A program made the translations under genes and the position numbers. The notes beneath the pieces were generated by a model that made no database searches, was not told the origin of the DNA, and worked only from the letters and a program-made list of their open reading frames with translations. Shown one piece after another: positions 42,401 to 49,618 of a stretch of 64,000 nt of DNA; position 1 is the stretch's first letter, and every line of letters begins with the position of its first letter. Location of the stretch: positions 124,001 to 188,000 of the forward strand of contig JAQGHR010000072.1 in assembly GCA_028291545.1 (NCBI GenBank), given 5' to 3'. Origin of the DNA: Planctomycetota bacterium (GTDB taxonomy: Bacteria > Planctomycetota > Planctomycetia > Isosphaerales > Isosphaeraceae).

Positions 42401-42496
42401 ACCATCTACATCGCGACCCCCATCCTCGTGGACTGGGTGAGCAAGCAAAAGGCCCCGGCGGTCGGCAAGCCGGCCCCTGCCCTCTCCGCGCGATAG
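39473..42496 (+). CDS. secDF: fused SecD-SecF protein translocase subunit (1007 aa)
   Basis: A polytopic inner-membrane protein that uses the proton gradient to pull proteins through SecYEG. It carries the SecD half (~1-560: LKLGIDLSGGTILVYEV, the P1 periplasmic domain, DNQLMSAPVIRQQITDQGI, LTIGMAVDANVLVFERMREE with functional Asp/Arg) and the SecF half (~580-1000: MRWNRMLNIDFTGGTLVTIQ, LVHDVLITLCAVAI, IGFSVNDTIVIFDRIRE). Twelve membrane helices are expected. Both halves are intact. The long linker domain between them (~690-770) is larger than in E. coli. The ATG at 39473 is preceded by AAGGAAGGG. Expression is probably coupled to yajC, 85 bases upstream. Confidence 0.95.
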   Translation: MNTHARRFLLIAVVTLLGLVAAWPPKEKLKLGIDLSGGTILVYEVKPGNRPDFNMDDLIGALKKRVNPEGVQDIPIRKVGSNRIEIILPEADAAEVDEVKRRMTDVGSLEFRILASMKKDKPAIDRAMAANGLNNPPKGYRWAKLGEIVSGKNPKFDATHLTDTAQSWVRNRYSTPTRVRLVGKDKSGKEKIVAVTILGNNSNTLTLDPVRSVLAKDDDSGERTKFTNIGSLTSYFQTIDSYEIDYNPGRMRPSDNAIVREQARGKGFLERFILIKLDRQNVTGESLSYAYPTNDERVQPAVGFHFTPSGGRKFGQLTLDNLPEEGGTFQRHLAILLDNQLMSAPVIRQQITDQGIIENMQAREVDRLISILRAGSLPASLNPSPLLEEKVGATLGQDTIQKGIRAIAISMFVVPIFMIVYYRFAGVVAVVALILNMILLIGAMAFFQASITLPGLAGLALTIGMAVDANVLVFERMREEGERGATMAAQIRSGFNRAWTTIFDSHVTIVLSGIVLYAIGTEEVKGFALTLIIGILINLFTAVYVSRVIFEYWYSKGWLKHLTMMKMFDKSTIDFVSPRKYFMTASLVVITAGLVVTAMRWNRMLNIDFTGGTLVTIQLDPNAPELKGLDATQRTAKVRQLAAQALPEPSVESLSVGNEAGGYRFNIRTTEEAKVDESAPSGVVRNQVQEKILKTFGGILAKLEMAKPGKPEPIPATAKGEVADPNERFPGGWRYTLVFNRPTDPKMIQPKAIEVFKAAGIVNPETRFYLDRPTLPSGAAALPNEQMYLSTDIEPKQAEPLLDNLAKALRDDPNQLFERVEIFGGAVAKDTRTLAILAIVASWLIIVAYLWFQFKSVTYGLAAVLALVHDVLITLCAVAISPYKIDLPMIAAFLTLIGFSVNDTIVIFDRIRELKGKTPVLTGKMVNDALNQTLSRTIITSLTAWLVVVILYLFGGEGLQGFSFCLVVGFLSGTYSTIYIATPILVDWVSKQKAPAVGKPAPALSAR

Positions 42497-42592
42497 CGGA
42501 TACGTCCGTTGTCTGAAGAAATGGCTCTTTCAGCAATCCCGTCGGGGCCGGTCGCATCAGCGCCGGGCCCGACCGGATTTCCGTTGGATGCC

Positions 42593-43372
42593 TCACGGCA
42601 GGCGCAGGATCTGCCCGCCGTGATAGGTGCGAATTCCCGCATCTCCGACCAGACGGAATCCACCCGTCGGGTCGATCCCTCCGCCTCGCCCCGTGTGTAC
42701 TTCCGTCCCGAGTGAGATCCGCACCAACTCTCCCTTGAGCACATCGCGAGCGGCCCACGAGCTTGCCAGACGGGGGTCGTCTTGCGCAAGACGGGTCAAG
42801 AGGAGCGGGAATCGTTCGAGGAATGCGGCGAGAAGTTGATCGAGATCCCACGCGATCGGGTTCCAATCTCGCAGAGTGGTCGCCATCCGGCGAATCTCGG
42901 CGGGGGCGCCGCTGAGATCCGTCGTCACATTCAGGCCGATACCGATGAGGAGACGAGCGCCCGACCGGCCCTCAATCCTCTCGGGAAGGATTCCGGCGAC
43001 TTTTCGGCCGCGCATCTCAACATCGTTCGGCCAACGAATCTCGAGCGCGTCCAGCGACCCGGCACCCTGTCCGAGGTGGGAGGATGAGATCTCCTCCACC
43101 ACGTCGATCAACCCCACCGCGACCGCCAACGCCACGCGGGGCTCGTGGTCTCTCCTCAAATCGTAAGCGGCGGGGTCGATGGCAATCGTGAAGGTCAGAC
43201 TCCCCTCGTCCGACCACCAGTGATGCTCCCCTCGACCTCGCCCGGAGGTTTGTCTGCGGGCGCGGGCCAAGAGGGGAAGCTCCACCTCGCCCGCCTCGAC
43301 CAGCTCACGGGCGGTGTCGCTGGTCGAGGCGAGCTCCTCGTAATCGAGCATCGTGCGGAAGAACAGGGTCAT
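42593..43372 (-). CDS. birA: biotin--[acetyl-CoA-carboxylase] ligase (BirA catalytic form)
   Basis: A 259-residue class-I biotin protein ligase: it lacks the N-terminal DNA-binding helix-turn-helix of E. coli BirA, so it is an enzyme and not a biotin repressor. Motifs: STSDTARELVEAGE, the biotin/ATP loop RQTSGRGRGEHHWWSDEGSL, ALEIRWPNDVEMRGRKVAGI and LLIGIGLNVTTD, then the small C-terminal SH3-like domain. Its ATG at 43372 overlaps the pyruvate carboxylase stop by four bases (ATGA). It would biotinylate the adjacent carboxylase, a direct functional link. Confidence 0.93.
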   Translation of the reverse strand: MTLFFRTMLDYEELASTSDTARELVEAGEVELPLLARARRQTSGRGRGEHHWWSDEGSLTFTIAIDPAAYDLRRDHEPRVALAVAVGLIDVVEEISSSHLGQGAGSLDALEIRWPNDVEMRGRKVAGILPERIEGRSGARLLIGIGLNVTTDLSGAPAEIRRMATTLRDWNPIAWDLDQLLAAFLERFPLLLTRLAQDDPRLASSWAARDVLKGELVRISLGTEVHTGRGGGIDPTGGFRLVGDAGIRTYHGGQILRLP

Positions 43373-46300
43373 GCAGGCGAGAGCCTCACGAGCAGGTCGC
43401 CGGTCTGGACCTGACGGCCCACGACGGCCAGGACCTCGGCCACGCGGCCGGGCTTCTCCGCGTAAAGGGTCGTTTCCATCTTCATCGCCTCGATCGAAAG
43501 CAGTTTTTGACCCTTCTTCACGGCGTCTCCTGCATGGACCGCGACGCCGACGACCAGGCCGGGCAGCGGCGAGCCGACCTGGAGGGGGTCCGCGGGATCG
43601 GCCTTGGGAGCCGCGATGACGGCCGAGGCGAGCGATCGATCGGCGACCACGATCTCTCTGGGCTGGCCGTTCAGCTCGAAGAACACGGTTCGCTTGCCCT
43701 CGTCGGAGGGCTCGGAGACCGCCACGAGCTTGACGATCAGGGTCTTGCCGGGCTCAATCTCGACGAGGTTCTCGGTGGCCTCCTCGGGTCCGAAGAAGAA
43801 GACGGGCGTCGGCAGGACGGAGGTGTCGCCGAACTGGGTCTTGTGCTTGGCGAGGTCGGGGAAGACGCGGGGATAGATAAGCAAGCTCAGGGCATCGCGC
43901 ACCGACGCCGGCTCACCCAGGAGTTCGGACGCCTTGGCCTGCGCCGCGGCCAGGTCGGCCGGGGGGAGATTGGCTCCGGGTCGATCGGTCTGTGGCGGCC
44001 GGCCTTTCAAGACCCGGGCTTGCAGTTCCTTGGGAAAGCCCCCCGGCGGCTGGCCGAGCCGGCCTTCTAGGAACTCGACGACGCTTTCAGGAAATGCGAG
44101 CTCGCGATCCGGGTCCAGGGTGTCTTCCGGGTCGAGGTTGTTCGCGACGAGGAACAGGGCCATGTCGCCGACGACCTTCGAGGATGGCGTGACCTTGACG
44201 ATATCGCCGAACAAGAGGTTCACATCTGCGTATGCCCGACAGACTTCGGGCCATCGAGGGGCGAGGCCCAGTGCCTTCGCCTGCTGGAACAGGTTCGTGT
44301 ACTGACCGCCGGGCATCTCGTAGGCATAAACTTCCGCCGAGGGCGCGGTCAGGCCCGACTCGAACGGGGCGTACATCGCCCGAACCTCGGCCCAGTAGCG
44401 GCTGAGGTCGATGAGGGATGCCGGATCGACCTCGGTCTCCCTGGGGGTGAATTTGAGCGATTCCACGATCGCGTTCAGGCTCGGCTGGGACGTCAGCCCC
44501 GACATCGACGCGATCGCGCCATCGGCGATATCAAGCCCCTTGGAGGCCGCTTCCAGCACGCTCGCGGCCTGGGCGCCGCCGATGTCGTGGGTGTGGAAGT
44601 GAACCGGGATACCGACCTCCTGACGGAGTGTCTCCACGAGCCTGGCGGCGGCGTAGGGCTTGCACAGGCCGGCCATATCCTTGATCGCGATAAGATTCGC
44701 GCCCCGTTTCTCCAGGTCTTTGGCCATCGAGACGTAGTATTTCAGGTCATATTTCGGGCGTTTGGGATTGAGGATATCGCCCGTGTAGCAGATGGCGGCC
44801 TCGCACAGGCCGCCTGCCTCGCGGACGGCATCCAGGGCGACGGCCATGTTGGGGACCCAGTTCAACGAGTCGAACACGCGGAAGAGATCGATCCCGGCGT
44901 CGAACGACTCCTTGACGAACGCCTTGACGACATTGTCGGGATAACTCGTATAGCCCACGGCATTGGAGCCGCGGAGGAGCATCTGGAACAGGATGTTCGG
45001 GATGCGTTCGCGAAGCTGCGACAGGCGATCCCACGGATCTTCGTTGAGGAAGCGCATCGACGTGTCGAACGTGGCGCCGCCCCACATCTCGATGGAGAAG
45101 AGGCCGGGACAGAGGCGGGCGTAGGCGTCCGCCACGCGGATCATGTCCCGGGTTCGGAGGCGAGTCGCCAGCAACGATTGGTGAGCGTCGCGGAAGGTGG
45201 TGTCGGTCAGCAGCAGAGGCCCATGTTCACGGACCCAGGCGCTGAATTTCTCCGGGCCTAGCGTCTGGAATTTCTGTCGAGAGCCAGCCGGAGGACTGGA
45301 CGTGGCGTCGAACGCGGGCGGGACCGGTTCACCCTGGAAGTGATAATTCGACGGCTTCGCCAGCCCCGCGAACCCGTTGACGCTCACCTCGGCCGCGTAC
45401 GCCAGGAGCCTCGAAGCGCGGTCTTGCCGGATGGGGAACTTGAATAGCTCGGGCGTCTGGTCGATGAATCGCGTCGTGCATTTCCCCGACCGAAAGCTCT
45501 CGTGGTTGATCACATTCAAGAGGAACGGGATGTTCGTCTTCACGCCCCGGATGCGGAACTCCTGGAGCGCGCGTTCCATACGGGCGACGGCGTCGACGAA
45601 CCGCCGGCCCTGGGCGGACACCTTGACGAGCAGCGAATCATAAAAGGGCGTAACGATCCCCCCGGTGATCCCCGGGCCGCCGTCGAGGCGAATGCCCAAC
45701 CCGCCGGCCGAGCGATAATGCGTGATGCGGCCATAATCGGGCGTGAATTTGTTCTGAGGGTCTTCGGTGGTGATGCGGCACTGGAAGGCGAAGCCGTCGA
45801 GCTTCACGGCCTCCTGATTCGGCAGATTGATCTCCGGGTCCGACAGCGGCGAGCCCTGCGCGACCAGAATCTGGCTCTTGACCAGGTCCACGCCGGTGAC
45901 CATCTCGGTGACCGTGTGCTCGACCTGGATGCGAGGGTTGACCTCGATGAAAAAGAACCGGCCCGTGTCGTCGTCGACCAGGAATTCGACCGTGCCCGCG
46001 TTGTCATAGCTCACCTTGCGACCGATCGCGATCGCGGCATCGCAGACCGCCTGGCGCACCTTGGGGTCCAGGCCGACCGCGGGAGCGATTTCGACGACCT
46101 TCTGATGCCGCCTCTGCACCGAGCAGTCTCGCTCGTAGAGATGGACCAGATGGCCGTGCCTGTCACCGAGGAGCTGGACTTCGATGTGCTTGGCCCGGGT
46201 GATGAACTTTTCGAGGAACACGTCGGGGCAACCGAACGCGGTTTGTGCCTCGCGACGGGCCTGGTCGAGCGCGGAGTCCAGTTGGTCGAGATCCTCGACG

Positions 46301-46818
46301 ACCCGCATCCCCCGCCCGCCGCCGCCCATCGAGGCCTTGACGATCACCGGGACGCCGAGCGATTCGGCGATCGCGCGTGCGGCCGGACCCGGCAGGACCG
46401 GCTCGGGGCTCCCGTTCAAGATCGGCACGCCCGCCTCGTCCGCAATCCGGCGTGCCGCGACCTTGTCGCCCAGCATGTCGAGCAGTTCGGCCCTGGGCCC
46501 GACAAAGGTGATTCCGGCCTCGTCGCAGGCCCTGGCGAACGCGGCGTTTTCCGAGAGGAACCCGTAGCCGGGGTGGATCGCGTCGACGCCCTTTTCCTTC
46601 GCGAGCTTGACGATTGCCGGGATGTTCAGATACGAACGGATCGGCTCGCCCGTCCCCCCGATCTGATAGGCCTCGTCCGCCTTGAGACGATGGGTGGCGA
46701 ACCGGTCCTCGTGCGAATAGATCGCCACGGTGCGGATGCCCAGCTCATGGGCGGAGCGGAAGACCCGGATGGCGATTTCGCCACGGTTGGCAACGAGCAG
46801 CTTACGGAACTCGGGCAT
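43369..46818 (-). CDS. pyc: pyruvate carboxylase (Pyc), single-chain form
   Basis: A 1149-residue multidomain biotin enzyme that carboxylates pyruvate to oxaloacetate. The order is biotin carboxylase (~1-455: LLVANRGEIAIRVFRSAHEL, GGGGRGMRV, FFIEVNPRIQVEHTVTEMVT), carboxyltransferase/HMGL-like barrel (~535-800: TTFRDAHQSLLATRLRTRDM, the CTSP-type metal site HFHTHDIGG), PYC_OADA, and the biotinyl domain with K1113 in EAMKMETT. Length and order are those of the alpha4 enzyme. The ATG at 46818 begins the family sequence (MPEFRKLLVANRGEIA). The birA gene overlaps its 3' end. Confidence 0.96.
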   Translation of the reverse strand: MPEFRKLLVANRGEIAIRVFRSAHELGIRTVAIYSHEDRFATHRLKADEAYQIGGTGEPIRSYLNIPAIVKLAKEKGVDAIHPGYGFLSENAAFARACDEAGITFVGPRAELLDMLGDKVAARRIADEAGVPILNGSPEPVLPGPAARAIAESLGVPVIVKASMGGGGRGMRVVEDLDQLDSALDQARREAQTAFGCPDVFLEKFITRAKHIEVQLLGDRHGHLVHLYERDCSVQRRHQKVVEIAPAVGLDPKVRQAVCDAAIAIGRKVSYDNAGTVEFLVDDDTGRFFFIEVNPRIQVEHTVTEMVTGVDLVKSQILVAQGSPLSDPEINLPNQEAVKLDGFAFQCRITTEDPQNKFTPDYGRITHYRSAGGLGIRLDGGPGITGGIVTPFYDSLLVKVSAQGRRFVDAVARMERALQEFRIRGVKTNIPFLLNVINHESFRSGKCTTRFIDQTPELFKFPIRQDRASRLLAYAAEVSVNGFAGLAKPSNYHFQGEPVPPAFDATSSPPAGSRQKFQTLGPEKFSAWVREHGPLLLTDTTFRDAHQSLLATRLRTRDMIRVADAYARLCPGLFSIEMWGGATFDTSMRFLNEDPWDRLSQLRERIPNILFQMLLRGSNAVGYTSYPDNVVKAFVKESFDAGIDLFRVFDSLNWVPNMAVALDAVREAGGLCEAAICYTGDILNPKRPKYDLKYYVSMAKDLEKRGANLIAIKDMAGLCKPYAAARLVETLRQEVGIPVHFHTHDIGGAQAASVLEAASKGLDIADGAIASMSGLTSQPSLNAIVESLKFTPRETEVDPASLIDLSRYWAEVRAMYAPFESGLTAPSAEVYAYEMPGGQYTNLFQQAKALGLAPRWPEVCRAYADVNLLFGDIVKVTPSSKVVGDMALFLVANNLDPEDTLDPDRELAFPESVVEFLEGRLGQPPGGFPKELQARVLKGRPPQTDRPGANLPPADLAAAQAKASELLGEPASVRDALSLLIYPRVFPDLAKHKTQFGDTSVLPTPVFFFGPEEATENLVEIEPGKTLIVKLVAVSEPSDEGKRTVFFELNGQPREIVVADRSLASAVIAAPKADPADPLQVGSPLPGLVVGVAVHAGDAVKKGQKLLSIEAMKMETTLYAEKPGRVAEVLAVVGRQVQTGDLLVRLSPA

Positions 46819-47200
46819 CGAGCAATCACCCCGGCAGTAGGATCGTCGCGAAGACTGCGCCGGGGGAATATGCTAACGAATCGGGGCTCAGGGAGCGAGA
46901 GCCCGGTGAACGGGTTCCATGGTCTCGTGGGGCCAGTTTGGACCGACCGCTGCGGCGCGAGTTTGAGATGGCCGGTTGGAACCGGCCCTACGAAACGACT
47001 GTATCCGCCGACCTGAACGGGCGATCCGGCGCGATGGGCCAAGCCTGTTCGTGTCCGTGGAAACCCGATTCCCTGTCAGGAACCGGGTACATTTCCGCCA
47101 CGTTCCGGCCCCCTATTTATGTCCGTCGTGACGGTGCTCTCTTGGTATCATCGCGTCGAACCGGGACCCTGAATACGGAATCCCATCGTGCCGGCGAGAT
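46819..47200. other. intergenic region with an 18-bp palindrome upstream of pyc
   Basis: These 382 bases separate the end of the FAA hydrolase gene from pyc, both on the minus strand. A perfect GGCCGGTT-GG-AACCGGCC palindrome lies at 46970-46987, within a stretch (GGTTGGAACCGGCCCTACG) that has the look of a dispersed repeat. No gene or clear promoter was identified. Confidence 0.45.
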
Positions 47201-48157
47201 TCAAGCCCTCACGACGGGATTCCTGAGAACCCCGATCCCCTCAATAATCGCCTCCACCACGTCGCCGTCCTTGAGGTAGGTTCCCGTCGCCGAGCCGACC
47301 CCGCTTGGCGTTCCCGTGGAGATGATGTCGCCGGGTTCCAGCGTGACGAAGCTTGAAAGGAACGAGATCACGGCCGCCACGGGGAAAACCATCTGAGCCG
47401 TCGAGGCGTCCTGCTTGAGCTCGCCGTTGACCTTCAGGCGGATTCGAAGGTCTTGCGGATCAACATCTTCGGCCGAGAGCAGGCAGGGACCCATCGGACA
47501 GAAGGTGTCGTGCCACTTGCCATGCAGCCAGTCGAAGAACTTGTCCCGCTCACGCGGCTTGCGATCGGGGTTCGGGGCGAATTTACGATCCGAAATATCG
47601 TTCAGGATCGTATATCCGGCGACGTAAGTCAGCGCCTCGGCTTCCGGGACGTCCCTGCACTCCCTCCCGATCACGACCGCCAGTTCGCACTCCCAATCCA
47701 CGTGGTCGGGAGAGACCTTGGGAATCACGATCGGGTCGTCGGGGTTTGTCAGGGTTGTCGACGGAGGTTTGAGGAAGACGTACGGGAACGTCTCGGCCCT
47801 CTCCGCCGCGGTCCCGCCCCGTTCCTCGACATGCTTGGAATAATTCCCGGCCAGCAGGAGGATCTTTCGCGGGTGAGGGACAGGGACGAGGATCTCGACC
47901 TGATCGAGGGGTATGTTCAGGGCGTCACGGTCTTCGTGGCCGAGAGTCTCGATCCAGCCTGACAACACGCGGATGGCGGCTGCTCCATGTCCATCGGGAG
48001 GGAGCAGCTCAAGGAGATCCTCGCCGCTGGCGAGCACCAGATCCTGGCCGGTCGCTTCCTCATAGGCGGCGCAGGCCGCGTCAATCGGCACGACCGAGCG
48101 ATCGGCGTAAAAACCCAGGAGCATCTCGTCTTCGAGGAGGAACCGGCACAGTCGCAT
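47201..48157 (-). CDS. fumarylacetoacetate-hydrolase-family protein
   Basis: A 318-residue protein with an N-terminal ~70-residue cap (MRLCRFLLEDEMLLGFYADR) and the FAH fold: ILLLAGNYSKHVEE, PPSTTLTNPDDPIVIPKVSP, the metal-ligand Glu pair in VDWECELAVVIGRECRDV, YTILNDISDRKFAPNPD, KWHDTFCPMGPCLL, MVFPVAAVISFLSSFVTLEP and DIISTGTPSGVG. Family members hydrolyse or decarboxylate beta-keto acids from aromatic or sugar acid breakdown; the substrate is not determined. It stands between selA and pyc with a 51-base gap to selA, and no catabolic genes are adjacent. Confidence 0.88.
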   Translation of the reverse strand: MRLCRFLLEDEMLLGFYADRSVVPIDAACAAYEEATGQDLVLASGEDLLELLPPDGHGAAAIRVLSGWIETLGHEDRDALNIPLDQVEILVPVPHPRKILLLAGNYSKHVEERGGTAAERAETFPYVFLKPPSTTLTNPDDPIVIPKVSPDHVDWECELAVVIGRECRDVPEAEALTYVAGYTILNDISDRKFAPNPDRKPRERDKFFDWLHGKWHDTFCPMGPCLLSAEDVDPQDLRIRLKVNGELKQDASTAQMVFPVAAVISFLSSFVTLEPGDIISTGTPSGVGSATGTYLKDGDVVEAIIEGIGVLRNPVVRA

Positions 48158-48208
48158 CGGAGATCCGCCCTGGTATCGAGGGGAGTGGTCAGCGAAAGGA
48201 CTGCCACC

Positions 48209-49618
48209 TTAGCGTCCATACGGCCGTCGAGCAACGAGGCGGAGGACCGCATCGGCCAGCGACTCATCCTGATCCAGCGTGATGGCGCGGAGGTCGAGCA
48301 GCACGCACCCTTCATGAATGCGGGGGACAACGGCCGGATCACCGACGCGTAGCGCGCGGGCCAGCGCATGCTCGGACCCGAGCTCGGGCGTCCACGGCGG
48401 GCCGAGTCGAACAGCGGCTGTCGGGATTGGGTCGATCGGCACGCTTCCGCCGCCGAGGAACGCGTTGGATTCGACCACGTCGACCGAGAGCTTCGACCCG
48501 GCGGCGATCCGCGAGGCGAGCCGGTTCGCGCGGTCGTGTAGGGTTGCCAGAGGCGTGGTGAGAAATCTCCAGAGCGGAATGTGCCTCGCGGCCTGGGCCG
48601 GATCGAGGGCGAGCCATAACGTCGCCTCCAGGGCCGCAAGAGTCATCTTGTCAACCCGGAGAGCCCGCATCAGGGGATCGGACGAAACCCGGCAGATGGC
48701 GTCCTTCCTGCCGACGAGAATGCCGCATTGCGGGCCGCCGAGGAGCTTGTCGCCCGAGAAGAGGACGAGATCCGCTCCGGCCGACAGTCCCTCGGCAACC
48801 GTTGGTTCGCCGGAAACGCCGGGCGGCGAACCGGGTCCGAGCGAGCCGGACCCGAGATCGTCGATCGTGACGAGCCCTCTGGAGCGGGCGAGCATCGCCA
48901 GTTCGGCGATGGGCACCGACTCGGTGAAGCCGACGACGCGGAAGTTGCTGGGATGCACGCGGAGCAAAGCCGCCGAGTCGGGGCCGATGGCACGCTCGTA
49001 GTCGGACAATCGCGTCTTGTTCGTCGTGCCAACCTCGCGGAGCCTTGCTCCGGACACCTCGAAGATCTCCGGGAGGCGAAAGCTGCCCCCGATCTCGACG
49101 AGCTGGCCACGCGAGACCAGGACCTCCCGCCCGAAGGCCATCGTCCGCAGAGCCAGGATCGTGGCTGCCGCGTTGTTGTTGACGACGGTGGCCGCTTCCG
49201 CACCGGTCAAGCGGACGACGAGATCGGAGACCCCCTCGGTTCGATGCCCGCGCGACCCGGTTTCCAGGTCGAATTCAAGGTTGCAATAGCCCCGGACGAC
49301 CCGGTCCACGGCCTCGGCGGCCGGCTCTGCGAGCGGGGCGCGGCCAAGGCCGGTGTGGAGCAAGATCCCGGTCGCGTTGATCACCGGCCGGAGTCTCGGA
49401 CGATCGCCGGACAAAAACTCGAGGACCCGGAGGGTCAGCGCGTCCTCAGTCGGGGCGGTCGCTTGATCGTCGCGGATCGTCTCGCGTACACGATCGAGGA
49501 CGATCCGGACGGCGCGCAAGACGGCGTCACGCCCCCGAACTCCGATCGAGGCCTGGAGTTCCGGCCTCGCGATCAGAACGTGAACCGGGGGCAGATTCCG
49601 AAAGGCCGGATCACTCAT
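48209..49618 (-). CDS. selA: L-seryl-tRNA(Sec) selenium transferase
   Basis: ATG 49618 overlaps the end of selB by 8 bases; the open frame runs further back only inside selB. The 469-residue PLP enzyme converts Ser-tRNA(Sec) to Sec-tRNA(Sec) using selenophosphate. Motifs: RPVINATGILLHTGLGRAPL, YCNLEFDLETGSRGHRTEGV, NNNAAATILALRTMA, VGTTNKTRLSDYE and the PLP lysine K291 in LFSGDKLLGGPQCG. Length is normal for SelA. With selB it shows that the organism probably uses selenocysteine; neither a tRNA-Sec gene nor selD lies in the window. Confidence 0.95.
   Translation of the reverse strand: MSDPAFRNLPPVHVLIARPELQASIGVRGRDAVLRAVRIVLDRVRETIRDDQATAPTEDALTLRVLEFLSGDRPRLRPVINATGILLHTGLGRAPLAEPAAEAVDRVVRGYCNLEFDLETGSRGHRTEGVSDLVVRLTGAEAATVVNNNAAATILALRTMAFGREVLVSRGQLVEIGGSFRLPEIFEVSGARLREVGTTNKTRLSDYERAIGPDSAALLRVHPSNFRVVGFTESVPIAELAMLARSRGLVTIDDLGSGSLGPGSPPGVSGEPTVAEGLSAGADLVLFSGDKLLGGPQCGILVGRKDAICRVSSDPLMRALRVDKMTLAALEATLWLALDPAQAARHIPLWRFLTTPLATLHDRANRLASRIAAGSKLSVDVVESNAFLGGGSVPIDPIPTAAVRLGPPWTPELGSEHALARALRVGDPAVVPRIHEGCVLLDLRAITLDQDESLADAVLRLVARRPYGR

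Noticed and set aside
39521-42448. 975-codon open frame on the minus strand inside secDF
   Set aside because: It is a GC-rich shadow of the SecDF codons. The translation is Arg/Asp/Glu/Val-heavy and lacks domain patterns.
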